Below the pieces are notes generated by a model, which worked only from the letters and a program-made list of their open reading frames with translations, was not told the DNA's origin and did no database searches. 64,000 nucleotides of DNA from Ehrlichia sp052043515 (lineage in GTDB: Bacteria > Pseudomonadota > Alphaproteobacteria > Rickettsiales > Anaplasmataceae), in the NCBI GenBank assembly GCA_052043515.1, contig JBQEQX010000001.1, positions 1,113,324 through 1,177,323 of the forward strand, given 5' to 3'. Within the stretch, counting starts at the first letter, position 1. The number at the start of each line of letters is the position of its first letter. The translations under genes and the position numbers were made by a program. Shown piece after piece: positions 20,144 through 30,581 of the stretch.

Positions 20144-20564
20144 TTGGATTCTTAAACGTAAAACCTGAAGATATTTTATTTTCCACGTAATCCATTTCCG
20201 TTCCGTTGATAAACATCATTGCTTTTGGATCGATTAAAATAGTAAAATCTTCATCTCGATATTTTACTGTAATTCGTACATCTAATAATTTTATATCATA
20301 TGCATATTCTATACTGTACTTGAAACCAAAACATCCTTTTTGTTTCACAATTATTCTAATTCCGATAGCAGTACCTTTCTTTTGTTCAATAAGACACATT
20401 ATCTTTTTTATAGCATTTTCCGTAATAACGACAGGTGGCCTATCTGTAGTTTTGCTATCTACAAAATATTCTATTTGCGAATTATATTCATTACTTTGAT
20501 CATCACAAGACGCAGAAACTTCATTATCCATATAGAAACCCGACTTTATCAATAATCTTTGCAT
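20100..20564 (-). CDS. iscA: Fe-S assembly A-type protein IscA, with N-terminal extension
   Basis: A-type (HesB/IscA) cluster carrier or iron donor. The A-type domain starts near residue 45 (PPVVITENAIKKI) and carries the three expected Cys: one in KQKGCFGFKYSIEY and two in the C-terminal GRCGCGES. About 45 residues precede the domain, rich in Asp, Ser and Gln, with no targeting signal; most IscA proteins lack this. The length of 154 compares with about 107 for the family. The start codon overlaps the stop of iscU by one base. An internal Met at residue 12 is an alternative start but still leaves an extension. Confidence 0.88.
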   Translation of the reverse strand: MQRLLIKSGFYMDNEVSASCDDQSNEYNSQIEYFVDSKTTDRPPVVITENAIKKIMCLIEQKKGTAIGIRIIVKQKGCFGFKYSIEYAYDIKLLDVRITVKYRDEDFTILIDPKAMMFINGTEMDYVENKISSGFTFKNPNEKGRCGCGESFYV

Positions 20565-20974
20565 TAACTACTAGAAGAAGTTTCATTTTTTCTACTTTCT
20601 TGTTTCATATTGTAATCGTTTATTGCAGCTTTTACAGCATCTTCTGCAAGCAAAGAACAGTGTATTTTTACCGGAGGTAAACTTAATTCTTTTGCTAACA
20701 CTGTATTTTTCAATTGATGCGCTTCAGTTATCGTTCTACCTTTTATTAATTCTGTTGCTAGAGAACTTGCTGCAATTGCAGCTCCGCATCCAAAGGTCTT
20801 AAATTTTGCATCAATAATTTTGCCGTTATCATCTACTTTTATCTGTAGTTTCATTACGTCTCCACAACTTGGTGCTCCAACTAACCCTGTTCCAACATTG
20901 TGATCTTCTTTGGGTAGTGTGCCGACATTCTTAGGATTCTTGTAGTGCTCCAAAAGATATTCACTATAACTCAT
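20564..20974 (-). CDS. iscU: Fe-S cluster scaffold IscU
   Basis: Scaffold on which IscS-derived sulfur and iron are assembled into [2Fe-2S] clusters. The 136-residue frame is intact. The three ligand Cys are in GAPSCGDVMK near residue 37, FKTFGCGAAIAASS near 63 and KIHCSLLAEDA near 106. The Asp of the first motif is present, and the HscA recognition motif LPPVK is at residues about 99-103. The short C-terminal tail is Ser-rich. It sits 41 bp after iscS and overlaps iscA by one base. Confidence 0.96.
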   Translation of the reverse strand: MSYSEYLLEHYKNPKNVGTLPKEDHNVGTGLVGAPSCGDVMKLQIKVDDNGKIIDAKFKTFGCGAAIAASSLATELIKGRTITEAHQLKNTVLAKELSLPPVKIHCSLLAEDAVKAAINDYNMKQESRKNETSSSS

Positions 20975-21014
20975 AAAATTACCTCATAATTGCCTGTTAT
21001 ATAATAATAAAAAA

Positions 21015-22251
21015 TCAGTGTACATCCCACTTGATTTCATTAAGATTTATGCCTTCTTGTACCATTTCCCACAAAGGACTCATTTCACGTAATTTTTTTT
21101 ATACTACTAATAATAAGTTCTGCAGCGTATAAAATTTCCGCTCTTGTGGTAAATCTGCCTATACCAAATCTAATAGATGAATGTTCCAGGTCTTTCTCAA
21201 TGTTTAAAGCACGTAGAACGTAAGACGGTTCCAAAGAAGCAGATGTGCATGCAGATCCTGAACTTACAGCTAGATTATTAATTGCCATAATTATCGATTC
21301 TCCTTCAACATATGGAAAGCTCAAGTTTAAATTTCCTGCAATACGTTGTTCATAGTCTCCGTTTAACACAACGTATGATAGGTGTTTTTTTATTTCATTG
21401 TATAAAGTATCTCGCAATTCTTTTATTCTTATATTTTCTTCTTCCATTACTTCTTGAGCAATACGTGCTGCTTCTCCTAATCCTACTGCTAATGGAGTAG
21501 GTACTGTCCCAGATCTCATGCCACGTTCTTGTCCTCCTCCATTGATTATAGGAGTTAGGCGTACTCTTGGTTGACGTTTGCGTATATACAACGCTCCTAT
21601 TCCCATTGGGGCATATATCTTATGACCTGAGATACTTAGTAAATCAATATTCATTCTGTTTACATCTATTGGGATTTTACCAAAAGCTTGAGCTACGTCA
21701 GTATGGAAAAATATGTCATTTTCATGGCATATCTTTCCTATGCTTTCTATTGGCTGAATTACACCAATTTCATTATTTACCATCATTACCGATACTAGTA
21801 TTGTTTTATCGGTTATAGATGATTTCAGCAAATCTAAGTCCAAAATCCCATTTCTTTGTACATCCAGATAGGTGATATTGAATCCTTCAGTTTCTAAATG
21901 ACGGCATGCATCCAAAACACATTTATGCTCTGTACGCACCGTTATTATATGATTTCCCTTATTCTTGTAGAAATTTGCTACTCCTTTGATTGCTAGATTA
22001 TTAGATTCTGTTGCACCTGAGGTGAACACTATTTCTTTTGCTTCAGCGCTTATTAAGGATGCAACTCTTTCTCTGGCTAATTCAACAGCTGACTCAGCTT
22101 TCCAGCCAAAGCAGTGACTACGTGAATGAGGATTAGAAAATTGCTTAAAATATGGCATCATAGCTTCTAATACTCTATCATCAGTTTTTGTTGTGGACTG
22201 GTAATCAAGAAATATTGGCAAGTTAACCTGTTGTTTTGCTCCTTTTTCCAT
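21015..22251 (-). CDS. iscS: Cysteine desulfurase IscS (frame break near the C-terminus)
   Basis: PLP enzyme that takes sulfur from cysteine for Fe-S clusters and tRNA thiolation. The N-terminal FLDYQSTTKTDDRVLE, the TEHKCVLD His stacking on PLP, the SGHKIYAPMGIGALY Schiff-base Lys, and the mobile SSGSACTSASLEPSY loop with catalytic Cys are all present. The clean ORF stops after SIKKIT. Removing one base at T8 on the plus strand (21093-21100) continues into LREMSPLWEMVQEGIN and ends at 21015. This is the standard IscS tail that contacts IscU. Restored length is about 411 residues. A second desulfurase domain lies immediately upstream. Confidence 0.94.
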
Positions 22252-22310
22252 CTTTATAACCTATTTGCTGATAACGCTAATAATATGTTCTGAGTTTTGC
22301 ATTACTCTAC

Positions 22311-23889
22311 CTAGTTTAATTTTACTGGTTGATTGTGTTGATATATTGTATACCAACAATTTACTATTTTTTTTATATGATCACCTGTAACGTTAGGACT
22401 CAGACTTATTCTTATTGAGTTCCTAGCTATATCGTCAGCTACACCCATCGCAGCTAAAATATGAGAAGGTTCAGATATACCAGAAGAACATGCAGATCCA
22501 TTACCAATTGCAATGTTGTTAATATCAAAATTCATTACTTGAATTTCGCTGTTTACGTTAGGCATCGAAATACAGCTAGTATTTGGCAACCTTGCTACAT
22601 TCTTACCAAATATTTGAGCTTTAGGTACTAAGTTCAGTATATCTTCTTCTAGTTTATCACGTAACTCCTCAACAACAGACATTCTATTTACAGAATTTTT
22701 TAGATTATTTAATGACGTATGCAATAGGTAAATTGCTACAACGTTTTCAGTTCCTGCACGCAACCCCTTTTCTTGATGCCCACCTAATATCATAGGTTTT
22801 ATATTGATTTTTTTACTGTTGAAAAATAATACTCCAGCTCCAGCAATACTTCCGATTTTATGTGATGAGATGGTTAATAAGTCTATTCCAAGATCTTTGA
22901 TATCTACATTAATTTTACCGCATGCTTGTATTGCATCTGTATGTACTATTGCACCAAACTTATGCGATATTTCTACAATTTCCTTAATAGGTTGAATAAC
23001 ACCAGTCTCATTATTTGCTGTCATTATTGATACAAGAACTTTTTTATTCTTAAACTTACATAAAAGTTTACTTAGTGCATCCAAATAAACTATTCCATTA
23101 GAATCAACTGGTATTAATTCTGCATTGACAGCACAGTTCATAATAGACGGGTGTTCTGTAGAAGAAATTAAATGTTTATAACACTGTGTACTATTAATTA
23201 CCAAATTGTTTGCCTCTGTACCAGATGATGTAAAAACAACGTCATAATTTTTGGCATTTAATTGATTAATAGCTGCCTCTCTTGTTCTTTCTATAATGCT
23301 TCTCGCATCTTGTCCTAATTTGTGCGTTGATGATGGATTATACAGGCTTAAGGAGGACAAACTATTCAGCTGTCGCTTTACTGTAGGCAGTATAGTGGAT
23401 GTTGAGTTATAATCTGCGTATATGTACTGGTCACTATTGTTGGTGTTTAGTCCGGTATTGAATTTTAAATTGTTATTTAGTATATCCTCTAATGAAATAT
23501 TATTTAAGTAGTCTTTAATGTAATTTCCTATACTATCCCATAGATTATGAGTAATACATCTTTTATTATCTAACAAGCAGCCAGCGATGTCATTTTTTGC
23601 ACCTTGTAATTTTTACATTTTCTCCAATGGATTCGAGGATAAGATTAAGCGTAATAGATTTTGGTTCAATACTTAAAGAATAGCCTCCACCTGGACCTTT
23701 TATAGCAGTTACTAATCCTTTTTTCTTTAATTTTACAATAATTTGTTCAAGGTAACCTTCGGAGAGAGATTGGCTATCTGCAATACGCGACATTTTCTTA
23801 GGTTGTACCTTATCTTGTGATGTATAGTACTCTTGAGCCAACTTCACCATAAATATTATAGCATAGCGCAACCTTGTTGTAATCAACAT
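22311..23889 (-). CDS. IscR-type regulator fused to a cysteine desulfurase domain (one frame break)
   Basis: The N-terminal part is an Rrf2/IscR winged-helix regulator: MLITTRLRYAIIFMVKLA, SEGYLEQIIVKLKKKGLV and KGPGGGYSL. After one base is removed from T6 on the plus strand (23593-23598) it continues with the IscR cluster ligands Cys97, Cys104, Cys111 and His114, then HNLWDSIGNYIKDYL. Without any stop it runs into a class V aminotransferase/NifS domain (from about residue 155: IYADYNSTSTILPTV). This domain has STEHPSIMNCA, the PLP Lys in SSHKIGSIAGAG and the SGSACSSGISEPSH Cys loop in near-canonical form. The total is about 525 residues. It is the first gene of the ISC operon, so it probably autoregulates it according to cluster supply. 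The desulfurase half looks catalytically complete. Confidence 0.88.
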
Positions 23890-23934
23890 ACAAAAAATCC
23901 TACGTTACATCTTTTGAGCTTATTGTTTGACTCG

Positions 23935-23964
23935 ATAATGCACCATTAATATACCTTGTGTCAA
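23935..23964 (-). promoter_or_regulatory. Candidate ISC operon promoter
   Basis: On the reverse strand, consensus TTGACA (complement 23959-23964) and CATTAT (complement 23935-23940) are spaced by 18 bp, about 46 bp before the ATG of the regulator fusion. An IscR operator is expected here, but I cannot identify one with confidence. Confidence 0.5.
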
Positions 23965-24181
23965 GTAGGTTTTTTATCTATTGTTGAAATTGATATGATA
24001 CTAACTGGCTTTATTTTATAGAGTGCATTTTTTGTTATCATGTTAATTGAGGTTAAATATCCATATTTGAGATTTTTGATTTTTTGAAATATAGATACAT
24101 AAAATACTTTATCAAATTGAATTTTTTTCTTATTATTAATATAACTTGCGTTATTCACGTTTTTTTTAAGGAAGTTAATTC

Positions 24182-24905
24182 ATGAGAGAAATATTTTTTA
24201 ATGGTACAGTTGGTAAAATTGAAGGAAAATATCATCATAACAAAACATTAGGTGCTCCACTTGCTTTAATTTTTCATCCTCATCCTCAATACGGTGGAAA
24301 TATGGACAACAAAATTGTCTACAACTTATATAATATATTTGCAAACAATGGTTTTTCTGTTTTAAGGATTAATTTTCGCGGAGTAGGTAAGTCATCAGGT
24401 AATTTTGAAAAAGGTATAGGTGAACTTAGTGATGGGGCAGCAGCAGCAGATTGGCTCCAGAATAATAATATGGCCTCATCTCCTTTTTTGGGTAGCTGGA
24501 TTTTCTTTTGGAGCGTGGGTTGCGATGCAATTAATGATGCGGCGTCCTGAAGTTGAAGGATTTATAGCAGTATCACCTCCTGCAAATAAGTATGATTTTT
24601 CGTTTTTGTCACCTTGTCCTGTGCCTGGGTTAATTATTCAGGGTGACCAAGATAGTATTTCTGATGAAGCTGCAGTGTCTCAGTTGGCTAATAGATTGAG
24701 CAGTTCTATTAAGAGTGAATGTATGCAGTATTATGTAATAGAAAAAGCAGATCACTTTTTCCGTGACCACATGGATAAGTTTAATGAGATTGTGGACAAT
24801 TATATAAAATTTCGCTTATCTGAAGCTGCAAACAATTGCAAGAAGGAAGTTATACATAAGAAAATAAAACAGCGCCGTGTTGTTTTGCATGATGATCCAG
24901 TATAA
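24182..24905 (+). CDS. Alpha/beta hydrolase (one frame break)
   Basis: Alpha/beta-fold serine hydrolase of the dienelactone-hydrolase/CocE-like group common in Rickettsiales. The N-terminal part has LALIFHPHPQYGGNMDNK (oxyanion region) and LRINFRGVGKSSG. The nucleophile elbow GFSFGAW follows after one T is removed from T6 (24484-24489). The acid is probably the Asp in IIQGDQDSI near residue 158, and the catalytic His is in KADHFFRDH. Restored length is about 240 residues with a basic C-terminal tail. The start ATG at 24182 follows an AAGGAAG ribosome-binding site. The substrate is unknown. Confidence 0.8.
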
Positions 24906-25263
24906 GTTCAATTCAATAGCGTTACTGAAATATATGTGAACTTTTGTGCTTTATTTTTAGTTCCTGATGTACGCGCGTTTCTATAGACAGTTATAGGTTG
25001 GATGTGTGATATTTGTGTACAGTTTTATTAGACAGTTGGAGCACATTTCTTCAGTGTGTTTAATTAATATTTCACGATTGTCTTAAAATGATTTTTTATG
25101 TTAGACATGCGTGTAAAATGCCAAATCTGCATATATGTCTAGCATTCATTGCTTTTTTATTATAACACCTTGATTATATGTAATATTGTGCTATATATTT
25201 TGCATACTTTATGCATTTTATGCTATAGATGATGAAATTATAAGCTATCAGTTAAACTATATT

Positions 25264-26801
25264 ATGATGGGACAGTATAAGTTTTGGCCATTTCAAGAAG
25301 CGGAAAAAATCTTAAAAAGATTTGGAGAAAGTACGGAAATTATTTTTGAAACTGGTTATGGTCCTTCAGGACTTCCTCATATTGGTACTTTTGGGGAAGT
25401 GTTACGTACTACAGCGATAATGAATGCGTTGCGTAAAATATCCCCTAGTGTTTCAACAAAAATAATAGTTATATCAGATGACATGGATGCGTTACGTAAA
25501 GTACCAGATAATATTCCTAACAGGGATGTGATGTATAATTACCTAGATAAACCTTTAACTACAGTGCCAGATCCTTTTTGTACTCACAAAAGTTATGGAC
25601 ACCATATGAACATGTTATTGTGTAAATTTCTCGATTTATTTAATTTTGAATATGAGTTTAAAAGTGCAACATCGTGTTATAATGAAGGTGTATATGATGA
25701 AAAATTGTTGTTATTATTAAAAAATTACGATAGAGTGATGAGTATTATGCTCCCTACATTAGGGAGTGAAAGACAAAAAACTTATAGCCCTTTTTTTGCC
25801 AATTTGTCCTAAAACATCGAAGGTGCTGCAAGTGCCTATTATTGATATCAATGCTACTTTAGGCACAGTGTCTTACAGGGATGAAGATGGTGAAGTTGTT
25901 GAAACATTAGTTACAGGTGGAAGATGTAAATTACAATGGAAACCAGATTGGGGGATGCGTTGGTCAGCATTAAATGTAAAATATGAAGCATACGGTAAAG
26001 ATTTACAACCATCTGCGGAGTTATCTAGTAAGATATGCGAAATTTTAGGTAGTGAGCCTCCAATTTTGTTTTGTTATGAATTGTTTCTTGATAAGGAAGG
26101 CAGGAAGATTTCAAAATCTAAAGGTAATGGTATATCGATAGAGGATTGGTTGTCTTATTCTCCATCCGAGAGTTTAGCATTATACATATTACAGAACCCT
26201 AAAAAAAGCAAAAAAATTATATTTTGATGTAATACCACGGTCTATGGATGATTACTTATATTTGGTAGATGATTATCATAAAAATCCTAGTTATGATAAT
26301 CCTGTATGGCATATCCATAATGGAAATGTACCATTAATTGATATTGCTGGGTTAAGTTTCTCTTTATTATTAAATTTAGCATCAGCTTGTAATGCTGAAA
26401 ACAGTGAAGTGCTGTGGGGATTTATTCAAAATTATCAAAGTAATGATTGCTTACAAAATAATAAAACATTATCTCAATTAGTAGACTTTTCTGTTAAGTA
26501 TTACCATGATTTTGTAAAACCTAATAAAATTTATAAAAAACCAGATAATGATGAAAAGATTATATTGGAAGAATTAAAGAACATGCTTAATGACTTTACA
26601 GAAGACGTTACAGCTGAAGAAATACAAAACTGTATATTTTCTTTAGCTAAGAAGTACTGTTTTAATGATTTGCGATCTTGCTTCCAAAGTTTTTATGAAA
26701 TTTTATTAGGACAAAGTCAAGGTCCTAGATTCGGATCTTTTATAAAATTGTACGGGCTAGATAATACTATAAAGTTAATTAGTCAAGCTTTGGAAAGATA
26801 G
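25264..26801 (+). CDS. lysK: Lysyl-tRNA synthetase, class I (two frame breaks)
   Basis: Charges tRNA-Lys; this is the class I (archaeal-type) enzyme used instead of class II LysS in many Rickettsiales. The HIGH-type signature is PSGLPHIGTFGE and the KMSKS-type is GRKISKSKGNGIS. In between are VISDDMDALRKVPDN and KPDWGMRWSALNVKYE. Frames break at T7 (25791-25797) and A7 (26201-26207); removing one base from each joins SPFLPICPKTSKVLQ and PKKAKKLYFDVIPR. Restored length is about 510-511 residues. Two adjacent ATGs (25264 and 25267) are possible starts; the long upstream extension in the open frame has no family match. Confidence 0.92.
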
Positions 26802-26963
26802 AGTTTAATAAGTTTTTGTTTGTAGTGTTTTTTGATCTCGTATCGTGCTTAATGACCTTGCAAAGGTATTTTTTTTTAACTTAGGTGTAAAAATATATGA
26901 TTTATAAAATTGACCAATTAATTAAATTATGGTAGTTTACGGAGTGTTTATTCTTGGAGTATT

Positions 26964-27332
26964 ATGCTAGCTAGGATTATTTACATAGCTCTATTTTTAT
27001 TAATCAGTGGTTGTAGTTTCACGGTTATGCGTCACGGTTATCCTGTTTCAGAAATTGGTCTATGGGATAAGGTAAAGGTAGGGGATTCTGAGAATCAAGT
27101 AGTGCAGTTTATAGGAAGTCCGTCTATTGTTGATGGTAATATATGGTACTATGTTTCTTATAATATTTACAGAAAGCGTTTCTTTTCAACAAAGGAATAT
27201 GAGTCTATTGTACTTAAATTAATATTTGATCCTGAGACTAAAGAAGTAGTAGAGATTAGGAATATCAAAGTTGATAAAAAGGAAATTAATGCGCATATTA
27301 AAGAATGGTACATTAGTTACTGGCATTCATGA
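26964..27332 (+). CDS. bamE: Outer-membrane assembly lipoprotein BamE/SmpA
   Basis: Small lipoprotein of the BAM complex that inserts outer-membrane proteins. The signal peptide with lipobox LLISGC (Cys near residue 17) is clear. The BamE domain has the WDKVKVGDSENQVVQFIGSPS pattern near residues 33-53 and a YYVSYNIYRKRFF strand, followed by LKLIFDPETKEVVEI. The frame is intact at 122 residues. Its stop TGA overlaps the ATG of a small membrane protein (ATGA), so the two are translationally coupled. A porin that would need BAM is at 59815-61259. Confidence 0.85.
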   Translation: MLARIIYIALFLLISGCSFTVMRHGYPVSEIGLWDKVKVGDSENQVVQFIGSPSIVDGNIWYYVSYNIYRKRFFSTKEYESIVLKLIFDPETKEVVEIRNIKVDKKEINAHIKEWYISYWHS

Positions 27333-27493
27333 TAGCTTTTTGCGTCAGTTCAGTGGCAGGTTATTACCTTAGTATACAGACGACGTGCCTTAGTAGATGG
27401 GTTTTAATTTGTGGTTTGGTTGTTGGCTCTCTGGTAGTATTTCTTGGTATATTTGAGGTAGTATTGGCGTGTTTGTTATTAATTAACTACTAG
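27329..27493 (+). CDS. Small two-segment membrane protein
   Basis: A 54-codon ORF starting at ATG 27329, overlapping the bamE stop by 4 bp. The protein begins MIAFCVSSVAGYYL and is almost entirely hydrophobic, with a second segment near WVLICGLVVGSLVVFLGIF. After the TAG at 27491-27493 the same frame stays open for another 28 codons (QDWWSWYCSRLIKKKGR...). The TAG could therefore be a nonsense change or error in a longer protein. Family unknown. Coupling to bamE suggests an envelope role, which is inference. Confidence 0.5.
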   Translation: MIAFCVSSVAGYYLSIQTTCLSRWVLICGLVVGSLVVFLGIFEVVLACLLLINY

Positions 27494-28137
27494 CAAGATT
27501 GGTGGAGTTGGTATTGTAGTAGATTAATCAAGAAAAAAGGTAGAGTTTTACATTGGCTTTTATGTTCGTAAAATCATAGTGAGTAAAACTTTGGTATGTC
27601 ATACAAGTTTCGCTCCTATTCGACTAGTATTCTGCTTTTTTTCTGTTTTAGTACAATAAGCAAGAGTATATGGAAAAGGAATAATATTGACTGGTGAATA
27701 TCATTTCCACTACTGCCACTTTGATACGAATAATTTTTATCACTGGCAGTAGCAATTGTGTTTAGGCTCACAAGTAAAACGAATACCCAAAAGCAGCCTG
27801 CTATAAACTGTAACTTTCAGAGTTTCAGTAGTATTAATGCTATATAAAAGATCTAAAAGTAGACCTAGTGGTATATAAGCATGAAATGCATATGTCAATC
27901 TACAAAATGATATTTAAAAAAGAAGTTTTATTTAGTTAATTTTCTATACTAAGTACTTGATAATCAATTTATCTCTAGATTTAGAATTCCTATATTATTA
28001 TTAAATAATCATTGTTTTTTTTATACTTATTTTCATAGGTCGAACTTAAGAAAAATTCTAGTAGATTTGCTAACTAAATGAAGTGCATTTATTCTATAAA
28101 TTATCTTAGTAGAGTTGGAGTATGTAGAATTTTCTAG
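27494..28137. other. Non-coding spacer, 644 bp
   Basis: Apart from the 28-codon in-frame extension after 27493, I see no coding frame, tRNA or known RNA motif. Lies between convergent genes (bamE pair and truA). Confidence 0.45.
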
Positions 28138-28875
28138 TCAATAATCTACCTTTACAAAATACAATCCATAAGATGGAGCTGTAATACCAGCGCAAGATCT
28201 GTTTTTTGCATCCAGTATATTCCTTATATATTCTGGAGGGAAATTATTTTTACCGCATTCCACTAATGTTCCAACAATGATACGTACCTGATTATGTAAA
28301 AATGATAATGCAGCAATATAAATGTCAATGAATTGACCATTGTTAATAATTTGTAAATCGTCTATTGTTTTTATAGGACTCTTAGATTGACAATGCTTTG
28401 CTCTAAAGCTAGAAAAATCATGATTTCCTTTCATGTATTCTATTGCTTGTACCATATTTTTAACATTTAAAGGGGTACGTATTAACCATGCACGATTATA
28501 ATCCAGAGTTAAATGTGAGTAACGATTTATAATTTTATATAGGTAGTGACGTTTTTTTGCTGAAAATCTTGCATGAAACTTATCGTCTGTTTTTTCTACA
28601 TTCAATATAGCAATGTCATGTGGTATAAGATGAAAATTTATTGCATTTCTTATAACGTATGCATCAAAATCCATTGTTAAATCAAAATGTGCCACCTGAC
28701 CTAAAGCATGTACTCCAGCATCAGTTCTTCCGGCAACATATAGTATGACGCGTTGTTGTGAAAATTTAAATATTGCTTCCTCAACGATCTCTTGAATAGA
28801 ATTTGATGAGTGTTTCTGTTTTTGCCAACCAATAAAGTTGGAACCGTTATATTCTATAGTGATTTTATATCGCAT
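28138..28875 (-). CDS. truA: tRNA pseudouridine(38-40) synthase TruA
   Basis: Converts uridines 38-40 of the anticodon arm to pseudouridine. The start is the ATG giving MRYKITIEYNGSNFIGWQKQ (complement 28873-28875); the open frame extends further but without family similarity. The catalytic Asp is in AGRTDAGVHALGQVAHFD near residues 52-69. KKRHYLYKIINR and FLHNQVRIIVGTLVECG are the other conserved blocks. About 245 residues, intact. It overlaps the end of pyrB by 11 bp, so the two are co-translated. Confidence 0.94.
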   Translation of the reverse strand: MRYKITIEYNGSNFIGWQKQKHSSNSIQEIVEEAIFKFSQQRVILYVAGRTDAGVHALGQVAHFDLTMDFDAYVIRNAINFHLIPHDIAILNVEKTDDKFHARFSAKKRHYLYKIINRYSHLTLDYNRAWLIRTPLNVKNMVQAIEYMKGNHDFSSFRAKHCQSKSPIKTIDDLQIINNGQFIDIYIAALSFLHNQVRIIVGTLVECGKNNFPPEYIRNILDAKNRSCAGITAPSYGLYFVKVDY

Positions 28876-29783
28876 TGCTAGTGCTTTCTTGATTGTTGTA
28901 TAGTAAATAATGCAATATAGCTTTTCGTACTGCAACACCCATTTTTACTTGTAACAAAATTATAGAATTTTCTTCTGCAACATCATTTGATATTTCTACT
29001 CCTTTATTTATAGGTCCAGGATGCATTACTATTGCACCAGGTTTTGTATATGAAAGTTTTTTCACGATCTAGCATATATAAGTGGGAATATTCTTTTTCT
29101 GAGGGAATAACGCAATTAACAATGCGTTCTTTTTGTAACCTCAATAACATAATAATGTCTGCATTGCGTATTCCCTCAATCAAATTATGATATATATGTG
29201 ATACACCTGCCAAATTACATACTAAAGTTGGAGGGGCAATTAATGATATATTAGCTCCATATCTAGATAACAATCTTATGTTTGATCTCGCTACTCTACT
29301 ATGTAATATGTCTCCACATATAGATATGTTTAAATTATGAATATCTTTCTTTATATGGCGTATACTACAATAGTCTATAAATGCTTGTGTTGGGTGTTCA
29401 TGATATCCATCTCCAGCATTTATGATATAGCAATTAGGTAGATATTTTGCTATTTTATGTATAAATTGGCTATATTGTGACCTTATGATTATTAAATCTG
29501 GGTTCATTGCATTAATGCTGGAGATTGTATCTATTATACTTTCTCCTTTATTAATTGATGATGTACTGACGTTTAAAGTAATAGAATGTGCACCTAATGA
29601 TTTTTCAGCAATTTCGAAAGAAGATAGAGTACGTGTTGAATTTTCAAAGAATAGATTAACAATAACTTTTCCATTTAGAATATTATTATTAATGTTTTTA
29701 TTATTTAAGTATTGTATTGTAAGTTTAAAAAGAGATTCTACATCATTAGATGTGAAATTATTTACTTCTAGTAATGTGCTCAT
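28865..29783 (-). CDS. pyrB: Aspartate carbamoyltransferase catalytic subunit (one frame break)
   Basis: Condenses carbamoyl phosphate with aspartate in pyrimidine synthesis. The carbamoyl-phosphate motif FFENSTRTLSSFE is near residue 47, NAGDGYHEHPTQAFIDY near 120, and ISICGDILHSRVARSN near 150. The frame breaks at T6 on the plus strand (29057-29062); removing one base gives REKLSYTKPGAIVMHPGPIN, carrying the aspartate-binding HPGP loop, and a normal C-terminus. Restored length is about 305 residues. The last codons overlap the truA start. Confidence 0.93.
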
Positions 29784-30581
29784 TGTACGCCTGTTTATGT
29801 TTAAAAACTGAACTATTTTAGATTCTATTATATGTATTGTATAAAATTTGTGTAGATAAACTATTGAAGTATTTGTTTATATGTTTTGATAGTTGTATTG
29901 TACATAAAAGAAGAAAAAAGTAGTTTACTCACGTATTAAGTCGTAAAAACTAGCATGTGAAGATATACTGGTTCAACAGGCTATGTGTCCGAGCTAGAAT
30001 ATCCTGTGTTGCGGTCGCATGTTCTTGATATTGCAAAATAGCAACGAATCAATTTAGTAGAATATATGAATAGCTAAAGCGTGAACATCTAAGTGATTCA
30101 CTTTGATGTGTTTACAGTAACACTAGGAATACTTTTGTTGCTTAAAGTAATTTCTGACCAAGTAGTGATGACAACAGTATCTGTATTTCTGAGTAAAATC
30201 ATGTTTCTTTTAAATAATGAACAGTTAACCTATATCTTAACTAACATGAGCATCATACTCAACTTCTAGTGTAACTCACAACACGAGGCAAGATATTTTT
30301 CATAATTGTTTAAAAATAGAACTGAGGTTTTGTAGTAATTTGTTTCTGTTCGGAATACTATCTTTATTATTACTTGTATTTCATCATTATAATAATAAAA
30401 AAAGTATTTAACATTTTACCATAGTCTACTTAGTTATTGAAATATAAAAGAACTCATTACTAACATTACGTAAAATAAAGTGCGCTAATGGTACTGTAAA
30501 TTTGAAAAAGAGTTTTTTTTGCTTTATCTAAATTTTTCTACATATATAATGTTTATTGACTTAATTAACTATAATGTTGCT
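29784..30581. other. Non-coding spacer, 798 bp
   Basis: Between divergent pyrB and gyrB. No coding frame of substance, no tRNA and no clear repeat. Promoters for both genes must be here but none stands out. Confidence 0.45.
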
